Shown piece after piece: positions 56,729 through 64,000 of a stretch of DNA of 64,000 nucleotides. Within the stretch, counting starts at the first letter, position 1. Each line of letters starts with the position of its first letter. This stretch comes from an uncultured Tropicimonas sp. (GTDB lineage Bacteria > Pseudomonadota > Alphaproteobacteria > Rhodobacterales > Rhodobacteraceae), in assembly GCA_947495685.1 (NCBI GenBank), contig CANLZY010000010.1, forward strand, positions 62,001-126,000. Direction: 5' to 3'. The translations under genes and the position numbers were made by a program. The notes beneath the pieces are model-generated. The model worked only from the letters and a program-made list of their open reading frames with translations, was not told the origin of the DNA and made no database searches.

Positions 56729-57949
56729 ATGGAAACGTTCACACTCGGCGTTGCGCTCTTCACGCTGATCGTCCTCGCCCTCGTCACGCTGATCATTCTT
56801 GCGCGGTCGAAACTGGTCTCGACCGGCGACGTGTCGATCACGATCAATGGCGAGAAGACGATTCACGTCCCGGCCGGCGGCAAGCTGCTGCAGACCCTCG
56901 CGGCCGAAAAGCTGTTTGTGCCGTCGGCCTGTGGCGGCGGCGGCACCTGTGCCCAGTGCCGGGTGCGGGTGCATTCCGGCGGCGGATCGATCCTGCCGAC
57001 CGAGAAAAGCCACATCACCAAACGCGAAGCCGCCTGTGGTGATCGCCTGTCCTGCCAGGTGGCCGTGAAACAGGACATGGAAGTCGAGGTTCCCGAAGAG
57101 GTGTTCGGCGTCAAGAAGTGGGAGTGCACGGTGCGCTCCAACGACAATGTCGCGACCTTCATCAAGGAACTGGTGCTTGAACTGCCGGAGGGCGAGAACG
57201 TGAACTTCCGCGCCGGCGGGTACATCCAGATCGAGGCCCCGGCCCACGAACTGAAATACACCGATTTCGACGTCGCCGAGGAATATCGCGAAGACTGGGA
57301 CCGGTTCGACCTCTGGCAGTACGAGTCGCGGGTCGACGAACCGATCGAGCGCGCCTATTCCATGGCCAACTACCCCGATGAAAAGGGCATCATCATGCTC
57401 AACGTCCGGGTTGCCTCGCCGCCACCGGGCACCCAGGGCATTCCGGCCGGCAAGATGTCGTCCTACATCTTCAACCTGAAGCCAGGTGACAAGGTGACGA
57501 TCTCTGGCCCGTTCGGCGAGTTCTTTGCCCGCGAGACGGACAGGGAGATGGTCTTTGTCGGTGGTGGTGCCGGCATGGCGCCGATGCGCAGCCACATCTT
57601 CGATCAGCTGGGCCGCCTTGCCACGACGCGCAAGGTGACGTTCTGGTACGGCGCACGGTCAAAACGCGAGATGTTCTATGTCGAGGACTTCGACAGGTTG
57701 GCGGCGGAACACCCGAATTTCACCTGGCACGTCGCGCTCTCTGACGCCCTGCCCGAGGACAACTGGACCGGCTATACCGGCTTCATCCACAACGTGCTGT
57801 TCGAGGAATATCTCAAGAACCACCCTGCCCCGGAGGATTGCGAGTATTACATGTGCGGCCCCCCGATCATGAACCAGTCGGTCATCAACATGCTGGTCGA
57901 TCTGGGCGTGGACCGTGAGGATATCATGCTGGATGACTTCGGCGGCTAG
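56729..57949 (+). CDS. nqrF: Na+-NQR subunit F (NADH-oxidising flavoprotein)
   Basis: Entry point for electrons: oxidises NADH on FAD and passes electrons to a 2Fe-2S cluster. 406 residues: an N-terminal anchor (about 5-26), a plant-type ferredoxin domain with cluster ligands C68, C74, C77 and C109 ([12 protein letters not shown]), a FAD domain with [13 protein letters not shown], and a NADH domain with [16 protein letters not shown] and the C-terminal [13 protein letters not shown]. Last gene of the operon; an intrinsic terminator follows. Confidence 0.98.
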   Translation: METFTLGVALFTLIVLALVTLIILARSKLVSTGDVSITINGEKTIHVPAGGKLLQTLAAEKLFVPSACGGGGTCAQCRVRVHSGGGSILPTEKSHITKREAACGDRLSCQVAVKQDMEVEVPEEVFGVKKWECTVRSNDNVATFIKELVLELPEGENVNFRAGGYIQIEAPAHELKYTDFDVAEEYREDWDRFDLWQYESRVDEPIERAYSMANYPDEKGIIMLNVRVASPPPGTQGIPAGKMSSYIFNLKPGDKVTISGPFGEFFARETDREMVFVGGGAGMAPMRSHIFDQLGRLATTRKVTFWYGARSKREMFYVEDFDRLAAEHPNFTWHVALSDALPEDNWTGYTGFIHNVLFEEYLKNHPAPEDCEYYMCGPPIMNQSVINMLVDLGVDREDIMLDDFGG

Positions 57950-57973
57950 ACCCAACGCCCTGGCACGGACACG

Positions 57974-58004
57974 ATGGCCGGAGCGGAAACGCTTCGGCCA
58001 TTTT
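57974..58004 (+). terminator. Intrinsic terminator of nqrABCDEF
   Basis: ATGGCCG-G-AGCG pairs with CGCT-T-CGGCCAT around a GAAA loop (one G-T pair) and runs into TTTT, 24 bases after the nqrF stop. Confidence 0.88.
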
Positions 58005-58031
58005 CGCGACCGGCCCGGTCAGTGAAAAACC

Positions 58032-58124
58032 GGGGGCTCCCGCCCGTCGTCGAGGCATCGACATGCCCCTCCTCCCGTTGGGCCAGGCCGCGCGTTCCGC
58101 ACGGCGGGCGGTGTTCCCGGGAAC
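58032..58124 (+). repeat. Structured dispersed repeat, copy 3
   Basis: Same order of elements as copy 1: GGGGG CTC CCGCCC (one mismatch), the linker GTCGTCGA, stem B as GGCAT CGAC ATGCC, then TCCCGTTGGGC. A third region follows in which CGTTCC pairs with GGAACG and which contains the palindrome GTTCCCGGGAAC (58113-58124). Stem B has a completely different sequence from copies 1 and 2 yet still pairs. It lies just past the nqr terminator. Confidence 0.68.
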
Positions 58125-58355
58125 GACGCGCACGAAAGGCATATGGCCCCGCCTGACCATGCCCGGGCCGGCGAACACGAACCACAACGGAAAGCGCGCC
58201 ACGGGTCAGGGCTGGCAGCAGGGCCCATTTTGCAAGGCGGCAATTCCATTTTTTTGTTGGGGAAAGTCGGATCGTCCGGGCTAAAGTAACCACGAGGGAT
58301 AAATGCCGGGCCGCCTCCCGACGGTAACCGGCATCTGCAGACGAAAGAGAGAGAC

Positions 58356-58877
58356 ATGGTATCGAAGAAGAACGCTCCACATTTTGGGCACGAAAACCCG
58401 AACACACACAGCCAATCGGTCCAGTCCAACGTGACCGAGAGTTCAAAGGCGACCGCCGAAACCATCCTGGGCGCCAAGGGCCACCAGGTCATCACCGTTC
58501 GTCCGGGCGACACGATCCACAAGGTCACCGAGGTGATGAAGGAGCACGGCATCGGGTCGGTTCTGGTCAAGGACCAGAACGGGCATCTTGCCGGTATCCT
58601 GACCGAGCGGGACGTGGTGATGAAGTTCGCAGAGCAGCCGGATGACACCTTTCACAAGACCGCGCAGGATATCATGACCAGCCCGGTCATCACCGCGACG
58701 CCCGAAACACCGCTGATGGAACTGCTGCAGCGCATGACCGAGGGGCGTTGCCGTCACATTCCGGTGTTGGACGGCGACCACATCGCCGGGTTGATCTCGA
58801 TCGGTGACGTCGTCAAGTACCGCCTCCGGGAACTGGAGTACGAAGCCCTGAAGATGAAGCAGATGATCGTCGGCTGA
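58356..58877 (+). CDS. Tandem CBS-domain protein
   Basis: A 173-residue soluble protein with an N-terminal polar tail of about 35 residues followed by two CBS domains (about 45-100, ITVRPGDTIHKVTEVMKEHG; and 110-165, VITATPETPLMELLQRM), ending in a short helix. CBS pairs bind adenine nucleotides and regulate partners. Nothing in the sequence tells which partner. A strong purine-rich ribosome binding site (GAAAGAGAGAG) precedes the ATG. Confidence 0.9.
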   Translation: MVSKKNAPHFGHENPNTHSQSVQSNVTESSKATAETILGAKGHQVITVRPGDTIHKVTEVMKEHGIGSVLVKDQNGHLAGILTERDVVMKFAEQPDDTFHKTAQDIMTSPVITATPETPLMELLQRMTEGRCRHIPVLDGDHIAGLISIGDVVKYRLRELEYEALKMKQMIVG

Positions 58878-58888
58878 CGACGACGTGC

Positions 58889-58908
58889 GGGGGCCCGCGA
58901 TGGCCCCC
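58889..58908. terminator. Hairpin between convergent CBS and AbrB-type genes
   Basis: GGGGGCC and GGCCCCC pair perfectly around a six-base loop, 12 bases past the CBS stop and 21 before the end of the convergent gene. There is no T-run on either strand, so it is terminator-like only in position. Confidence 0.45.
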
Positions 58909-58928
58909 ATGAACCGCCGCTTGCAGGG

Positions 58929-59969
58929 TTAGAATTGCGACCGGGTGCCGGGTGCCGGATCCCGGGCAAGGATCGGGATCAGCAAGGTCAGGAGTACAAG
59001 CCGGAACACGTGATGCGCGGCCACGAACGTCGGGTCCAGGCCCGACGTGACGGCAATGGCGGCCATCGCCTCGACCCCGCCCGGCGCAAAGGCGACGATC
59101 AGCAGCTCCACCGGCAATTCCAGCAGCACAGACACGGCAAACGCGCCCAGCACAGCGCCCAGCAGGACGACGCCCGTCACCCCGAGCCCGGCCAGCAGGC
59201 AATCCCGGAACTGGGCCAGGCTGGCCCCGCGAAACCGGGTGCCGATCAACGCCCCCATGCCAAGCAACGCCGCCTGCGCCAAACCCGCTGGCAGATGGCC
59301 GGGGGACAGGTCCGTCAGGTGTCCGCTCGCGCTGACCGCCATGCCCGCCAGCAGAAAGGCTGCGGGGATCTTCCAGCGCTGGAACAGCACCCCGACGGCG
59401 AGTGCCCCCAGGTACAGCACCGCGCCCTCTGGCAGCGAAACGATTCGAGCAACGATGCCCACCTGACCTGTCGCATCGAACGCCGTCGCGATGAAGGGGG
59501 GCACACAAACGGTCAACAGCAGCACGCGGATGCTCTGCACCAGACTGACGGTGACAATGTCGGCGCGGCTGTCGTCGGCCAGCCCGATCACAAAGCTCAG
59601 GTGGCCCGGTGTCGAGGCGAGCGTCGCAGTCGTGCGGTTCAGGCCAAAGCCACGCTCCAGCAACGCCCGACTCGCCAGCATCCCTCCGACGAGCGTCACG
59701 GCCAGCACGGCAAAGCTGAGCGGCCAGGTCACGGCGGCCTTCAGGACATCCGGCGTCACCCCCGAACCGATATTGATCCCCAGCGTCAGGAAACAGGCAT
59801 CTCGCAACCAGTTCGGGATTCCCATGCGAAATCCGCTCAACCCGACCACTGAAACCGCCACCGCCGGACCGGTCAGCTCGGCGACCGGAAACCCGACAAG
59901 GTGAAAGCACAGGAACCCGGCCAGCGCCACGGCGAGCGTCGCAACAAGGGTCCTGAGGGTGTTGGCCAT
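58929..59969 (-). CDS. AbrB-type (PF05145) multi-pass membrane protein, second copy
   Basis: A 346-residue, about ten-helix membrane protein with the duplicated layout of the gene at 3657-4733: ELTGPAVAVSVVGLSGFRMGI and LTLGINIGSGVTP near the start, TLASTPGHLSFVIGLAD in the first half and VAFAPGGVEAMAAIAV in the second. Substrate unknown; not a DNA-binding regulator despite the common database name. The ATG at 59969 (MANTLRTLVATL) is chosen over an in-frame one 50 codons upstream that would add non-hydrophobic text. Divergent from the BMP transporter. Confidence 0.85.
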   Translation of the reverse strand: MANTLRTLVATLAVALAGFLCFHLVGFPVAELTGPAVAVSVVGLSGFRMGIPNWLRDACFLTLGINIGSGVTPDVLKAAVTWPLSFAVLAVTLVGGMLASRALLERGFGLNRTTATLASTPGHLSFVIGLADDSRADIVTVSLVQSIRVLLLTVCVPPFIATAFDATGQVGIVARIVSLPEGAVLYLGALAVGVLFQRWKIPAAFLLAGMAVSASGHLTDLSPGHLPAGLAQAALLGMGALIGTRFRGASLAQFRDCLLAGLGVTGVVLLGAVLGAFAVSVLLELPVELLIVAFAPGGVEAMAAIAVTSGLDPTFVAAHHVFRLVLLTLLIPILARDPAPGTRSQF

Positions 59970-60282
59970 GGCGGGACGGCTCCTGTAGCGGTCGCGCCAA
60001 CGTATCCCCGTTGCCCGGGGAAAGGAAACACAGTCGGGGCGCGACTCGGCATCGGATTTGCGCCCCGCCGAGACAAGTCGATTGCACCACTGAAGATATG
60101 ACGCGGACCAATCGCTCATTAATCAATCGCGTTTTGCCGAAATTCGCAGCATTATGCCTCAGATCAGGATGTCTGCCACGCCCATGCCCTGCTTGCACCC
60201 GTATCGAATTGCCAAATCCTTTGGCAATCGGTCAAATCCCCGGCAGAACCCTCGACAGAAATGTGTTCAACAGGAGAACTGC
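59970..60282. other. Divergent intergenic region AbrB-type gene / BMP transporter
   Basis: 313 bases between two divergent starts. It contains the 21-base perfect dyad at 60208-60228 and, around 60103-60130, the hexamer CAATCG twice in direct repeat flanking ATTAAT. No ORF of its own. Confidence 0.55.
60208..60228. promoter_or_regulatory. Perfect dyad upstream of the BMP transporter, candidate operator
   Basis: Arms ATTGCCAAA and TTTGGCAAT around spacer TCC, 54 bases before the start codon of the substrate-binding protein gene. The geometry suits a dimeric repressor or activator of the nucleoside/purine importer; no regulator gene is in view. Confidence 0.55.
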
Positions 60283-61281
60283 ATGTCTTCAGCCACCCCA
60301 ATGATCGGTCGACGCGCCCTGCTCGCCGCGGCCACTGCCATGACGCTGGTCACCGCCAGTGGTGCGGCGTTTGCCGCAGATGCCGTCAAGGTTGCCGCGA
60401 TCTTCACCCTTCCGGTGGAGCAGCAATGGATCAGCCGCATTCACAAGGCGCTGAACGCAGCCGCCGAACGGGGCGACATCGAGTATGTCTTTTCGGAAAA
60501 CGTCTCCAACACCGACTATGAACGCGTCATGCGGGAATATGCCGAGGCCGGTCACCAACTGATCCTGGGCGAGGTCTTCGGGCTGGAACGCGCGGCGCGT
60601 ACCGTGGCTGCCGACTATCCCGAAACCGCCTTTGTCATGGGATCGTCCTTCCAGCCGCAGGAGCCGAATTTCTCGGTCTTTGACAACTACATCCACGAAC
60701 CGTCCTACCTGACCGGGATGATCGCCGGCGAGGCGACCGAATCCAACGTTATCGGCATGGTCGGCGGCTACGCGATCCCCGAGGTCAACCGGCTGATGAA
60801 CGCCTTCATGCAGGGCGCGCGCGAAGTGAACCCTGACGTGAAGTTCCTCGTGAACTTCATCGACAGCTGGTACGATCCGCCCAAGGCCAAGGAAAGCGCC
60901 TTTGCCATGATGGATGCCGGCGCCGACGTGATGTACGCGGAGCGCTTCGGGGTGTCGGATGCTGCCGTCGAACGCGGTGTGAAGGCCATCGGCAACGTCA
61001 TCGACACCTCCGCCGATTACCCCGAAACCATCCTGGCCTCGGCGATTTGGCACATGGAGGCCACCATCGACAAGGCCGTCGAAGCCGTCGCATCGGGCAG
61101 CTACGAAGCCGCCGATTACGGCACCTACAGCTATATGGCCCATGGCGGTGGATCGATTGTCGCCGACGCGGCCCTCGTTCCGGCCGAGGTGCTGGATGCG
61201 GTCAAGGCCAGGGAAGCCGAAATCCTGTCGGGGGCCTTCACGGTGACCGTCAACGACGACGCGCCGGTGTCGGACAAGTGA
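60283..61281 (+). CDS. BMP-family substrate-binding protein of an ABC importer
   Basis: Periplasmic receptor of the PnrA/Med (BMP, PF02608) family, which binds nucleosides and related purine compounds. 332 residues with a signal peptide (about 1-32) that contains a twin-arginine pair (IGRRALLAAATAM), then KVAAIFTLPVEQQWISRIHK, LILGEVFGLERAARTVAADY and EPSYLTGMIAGEAT. Start 60283 has AGGAG seven bases upstream. ATPase and permease genes follow in the same direction. Confidence 0.92.
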   Translation: MSSATPMIGRRALLAAATAMTLVTASGAAFAADAVKVAAIFTLPVEQQWISRIHKALNAAAERGDIEYVFSENVSNTDYERVMREYAEAGHQLILGEVFGLERAARTVAADYPETAFVMGSSFQPQEPNFSVFDNYIHEPSYLTGMIAGEATESNVIGMVGGYAIPEVNRLMNAFMQGAREVNPDVKFLVNFIDSWYDPPKAKESAFAMMDAGADVMYAERFGVSDAAVERGVKAIGNVIDTSADYPETILASAIWHMEATIDKAVEAVASGSYEAADYGTYSYMAHGGGSIVADAALVPAEVLDAVKAREAEILSGAFTVTVNDDAPVSDK

Positions 61282-61292
61282 CCACGCGGTCC

Positions 61293-61320
61293 GACCGGCG
61301 CGCACCCTGCCGCGCCGGTC
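61293..61320 (+). other. Stable hairpin between the binding protein and ATPase genes
   Basis: GACCGGCGCG and CGCGCCGGTC pair perfectly around an eight-base loop, 11 bases after the binding-protein stop, without a T-run. Such hairpins often stabilise the upstream message so that the receptor outnumbers the membrane parts. Confidence 0.55.
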
Positions 61321-61432
61321 AGGCCAGTCACCCTGCGGTCGGGCCAGGCGGCCCTCTCCGCGCTCAAGGTTCGGCGCGACCTGCCCTCCGTGCGCCCGCC
61401 GTGCCATCCTCTTTCGGAACTGCCGCCACCCC

Positions 61433-62953
61433 ATGAAAGACCCCACGCCCGTTCTGTCGCTTCGCGGCATGGTAAAGCGCTTCGGCCCCGTTGTTGCGGC
61501 CGACCATATCGACCTTGACCTCAATCGCGGCGAGGTGCTGGCCCTTCTGGGCGAAAACGGCGCCGGCAAGACCACGTTGATGAACATGCTGTTCGGGCAA
61601 TACACGCCCGACGCTGGCAGCGTGCATGTCTGGGACGAGCACGGCGTTGAACATATCCTGCCGTCGGGCCAACCGCAGGCCGCCATCGAAGCGCGGATCG
61701 GCATGGTGCACCAGCATTTCACCTTGGCCGAGAACCTCTCGGTCGTCGACAACATCCTTCTTGGCACCGAACGCCTGCTACATCTGAACCGCAACCGCCG
61801 GACGGCGCGGGCCAAGCTGGAGGCGCTGATGACCCATTCCGGGTTGATCGTGCCGCTTGACGCCCGGGTGCGCGATCTTTCGGTCGGGGAACGCCAGCGG
61901 GTCGAGATCCTGAAGGCGCTGTACCGCGATGTCCGCATTCTGGTGCTGGACGAACCCACGGCTGTGCTGACCCCGCAAGAGGCCGACATGCTGTTCACCT
62001 CGGTCCGCTCAATGGTGGCAAACGGGCTCTCGGTGATCTTCATCTCGCACAAGCTGCGAGAAGTACTGGCCTTTTCTGACCGGATTGCCGTTCTGCGGCA
62101 CGGCGCAAAGATGGGCGAGATGACAACCGAGGAGGCAGACACCCGCTCGATCATCCGCATGATGATCGGCGAGGAACACGATATGCCCGAACGTATTCCT
62201 GGCACACCGCAAGACGTTGTCCTGAGTCTGGACGCCATCACGGTGACACCGGGCAAGGACGGTCGCGGGGTGACCAACATCGACCTGGACCTGCGGCGCG
62301 GCGAGATCATCGGCATCGCCGGGGTTTCCGGCAACGGTCAGAGCGCCCTGGCACGGGTGCTGTCCGGCCTGCTGGTGCCCGACGGCGGCACGCTGGAGAT
62401 CGCCGGGAAGCGGATCGACCGGCTGACCCCGGGCAAGGCGCTCGCCCAAGGCATCGGACGCATCCCCGAGGACCGCCACCACGACGGCATCATCGCCGCG
62501 CTGAGTGTCGCCGAAAACCTGGTGATCGAACGGCTGGATGCGCCGGATGTGCAGCGCGCCGGCTTCCTGCGCCGGGATGCCATCGCCAGCCACGCCGAGG
62601 CATTGTGCACCGCCTATGACGTGCGCGGCCCCGGCATCGCCGCCAATTCCGCGCTGCTGTCAGGCGGCAATATCCAGAAACTGATCCTCGCCCGCGTGCT
62701 GGAGACCCATCCCGACGTGATCCTGGCAAACCAGCCGACCCGCGGCCTCGATTTCCGCGCCGCCTCCGAGGTCAGCCGCCGCCTGATCGAGGCGCGCGAC
62801 AGGGGCGCGGGCGTGATCCTGATTTCGGAAGACCTCGACGAGGTGCTGTCGCTGGCCGACCGGGTGCTGGTGATGCATGGTGGGCAGCTGACCGAAACCG
62901 CCAGCCGGGACCGCTCGGCCATCGGCCAACTCATGGCAGGACAGGCCGCATGA
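61433..62953 (+). CDS. ABC importer ATPase with two nucleotide-binding domains (NupO/YufO type)
   Basis: A 506-residue ATPase of the sugar/nucleoside importer class. Domain 1 has Walker A GENGAGKTT (40-48), signature LSVGERQRVEI and Walker B LVLDEPTAVL. Domain 2 has a degenerate Walker A (GVSGNGQSA) and SGGNIQKLILARVL, with an Asn-containing Walker B region (VILANQPTRGLD), so ATP hydrolysis may rest mainly on domain 1. It overlaps the permease start by four bases (ATGA). Confidence 0.93.
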   Translation: MKDPTPVLSLRGMVKRFGPVVAADHIDLDLNRGEVLALLGENGAGKTTLMNMLFGQYTPDAGSVHVWDEHGVEHILPSGQPQAAIEARIGMVHQHFTLAENLSVVDNILLGTERLLHLNRNRRTARAKLEALMTHSGLIVPLDARVRDLSVGERQRVEILKALYRDVRILVLDEPTAVLTPQEADMLFTSVRSMVANGLSVIFISHKLREVLAFSDRIAVLRHGAKMGEMTTEEADTRSIIRMMIGEEHDMPERIPGTPQDVVLSLDAITVTPGKDGRGVTNIDLDLRRGEIIGIAGVSGNGQSALARVLSGLLVPDGGTLEIAGKRIDRLTPGKALAQGIGRIPEDRHHDGIIAALSVAENLVIERLDAPDVQRAGFLRRDAIASHAEALCTAYDVRGPGIAANSALLSGGNIQKLILARVLETHPDVILANQPTRGLDFRAASEVSRRLIEARDRGAGVILISEDLDEVLSLADRVLVMHGGQLTETASRDRSAIGQLMAGQAA

Positions 62954-64000
62954 TCGAGATCGTCCCCCGCGAACAACCTTCCCGCCTGCTGACATCGGGT
63001 ATTCCCATTCTGGCCGCCGTCGCCGCGCTGGCGCTGGCTGCCATCCCGCTGGCCTTTGCCGGGGCGCCGATCATCGAAGCCTACGGCCAGATGTTCACCG
63101 GCGTTTTCGGCTCCCTGTTTTCCTTCACCGAGATGCTGACCCGCGCCACGCCGCTGATCTTCACCGGGCTGGCCGCCGCCGTCGCCTTCAAGGCCAAGCT
63201 CTGGAACATCGGTGGCGAGGGGCAGCTGTACCTGGGCGCCATGGCGGCGGTCTGGGTCGGATCGGGCATGATCGACGGGCCGCCGATCCTGATGGTCCCG
63301 CTGGTCCTTCTGGCCGGGATGATCGCGGGCGGGCTCGGGATGCTCGGCCCGGCGGTTCTCAAGACCCGGTTCGGTGCCGACGAGGTGGTGACCTCGCTGC
63401 TGCTCAACTTCATCATCCTGATCTTCGTCCAGATGATGCTCGAAGGCCCGCTCAAGGACCCGATGAGCCTTGGCTGGCCGCAATCGGAGCCGATCATCGA
63501 CAGCGCCACCCTGCCGAAACTGATCGCCAAGATGCGCCTGCACGCGGGCTTCCTGCTGGCCATCGCCACAGCCATCGTCGCCTATGTGATCATGGCGATG
63601 ACCGTCTGGGGCCTGAAGGTGCGTGCGGTGGGCGAAAACGCCGCCGCCGCACGCCACGCGGGCATCCCGGTGCGACGGGTCTTCCTGTCGGTGGCCTTCG
63701 CCTCGGGCGCGCTGGCCGGTCTGGCCGGGGTCAGCGAGGTCGCGGGTCTCAGGGGATACCTCACCGCCGACCTGTCGCCCGGTTTCGGGTACACCGGCAT
63801 CGTCGTGGCGATGCTGGCCGGGTTGTCGCCACTGGGTGTGGTGCTGGCCGCACTCTACATTGCCTCGGTCTTTGTCGGCACCGACAGCATGAGCCGGGCA
63901 ATGGGCGTGTCGAGCTTCCTCGCCGACCTGACGGTCTCGATGTCGCTGATCTGTGTCCTGCTCGGGGGGTTCTTCGCGCGCTTCCGCATCCGACGCATCA
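62950..64000 (+). CDS. ABC importer permease (NupP/YufP type), cut by the window edge
   Basis: The first ~350 residues of a polytopic permease of the BPD_transp_2 family. About eight to nine helices are visible, with the conserved FKAKLWNIGGEGQLYLGA motif and the coupling region LKVRAVGENAAAARHAGI typical of nucleoside ABC importers. The frame is open to the last base; the stop and the expected second permease gene lie outside. Translationally coupled to the ATPase. Confidence 0.92.
   Translation, partial: MIEIVPREQPSRLLTSGIPILAAVAALALAAIPLAFAGAPIIEAYGQMFTGVFGSLFSFTEMLTRATPLIFTGLAAAVAFKAKLWNIGGEGQLYLGAMAAVWVGSGMIDGPPILMVPLVLLAGMIAGGLGMLGPAVLKTRFGADEVVTSLLLNFIILIFVQMMLEGPLKDPMSLGWPQSEPIIDSATLPKLIAKMRLHAGFLLAIATAIVAYVIMAMTVWGLKVRAVGENAAAARHAGIPVRRVFLSVAFASGALAGLAGVSEVAGLRGYLTADLSPGFGYTGIVVAMLAGLSPLGVVLAALYIASVFVGTDSMSRAMGVSSFLADLTVSMSLICVLLGGFFARFRIRRI

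Larger units (their letters stand above)
57950..58355. other. Spacer between nqrF and the CBS gene
   Basis: 406 bases with no convincing ORF. It holds the nqr terminator (57974-58004), copy 3 of the structured repeat (58032-58124), then about 230 bases in which the CBS promoter must lie. Confidence 0.6.

Overview
The window reads as a continuous stretch of chromosome from a marine alphaproteobacterium of the order Rhodobacterales (Roseobacter-type). The evidence is the high GC content with strongly GC-biased third codon positions, the gene order holC-pepA / lptF-lptG-lptD-surA-pdxA-rsmA, the prfA-prmC-DUF4167 block, the nnr / glnB-glnA block, the small family genes typical of this group (DUF1499, DUF2270, DUF6314, TIGR02281 protease), and a sodium-pumping NQR complex, which suits a salty habitat. 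The species cannot be named from the sequence alone. No tRNA, rRNA, CRISPR array, prophage or insertion sequence was recognised.

Layout. 0-11 kb: putA (proline catabolism), an AbrB-type membrane protein, a stand-alone TfoX C-terminal domain, a TPR-methyltransferase, ndk with a clear terminator, an ABC-F ATPase, a MarC-type membrane protein, a membrane-anchored retropepsin-like protease and a small cytochrome c. 11-22.5 kb: holC-pepA on the minus strand and, divergent, the outer-membrane biogenesis operon lptF-lptG-lptD-surA-pdxA-rsmA, with a DUF2270 gene and two copies of a structured repeat wedged between. 22.5-32.7 kb: DUF4167, prmC, prfA, a small secreted cysteine protein overlapping a DUF1499 gene, agmatinase, mazG, nnr, glnB and glnA. 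32.7-35.4 kb: a gene-poor island with small unknown ORFs, one likely broken gene and a thioesterase. 35.4-45 kb: zwf-pgl-pgi (oxidative pentose phosphate / Entner-Doudoroff entry), a lytic transglycosylase lipoprotein, an orphan outer-membrane efflux lipoprotein with a Tat-like signal, bioY, a GAF / unknown / DUF6314 operon and purB. 45-50.5 kb: a 1148-residue RTX protein built from six copies of a ~178-residue module, a DUF4375-like protein and a tiny membrane protein. 50.5-58 kb: the full Na+-NQR locus, nqrABCDEF with the maturation genes apbE and nqrM divergent. 58-64 kb: a CBS-domain protein, a second AbrB-type membrane protein, and a BMP-type nucleoside ABC importer whose permease gene runs off the right edge.

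Most of the window is ordinary core genome. The observations most worth a second look are: a three-copy dispersed repeat whose stems differ in sequence between copies but keep pairing (14.3, 14.5 and 58.0 kb); the six-fold GGYNGWFNG-RTX module of the large secreted protein; a TolC/NodT-family lipoprotein with a twin-arginine signal; perfect operator-like dyads in front of the BMP transporter, nqrA and mazG; and the decayed island at 32.7-35.4 kb.
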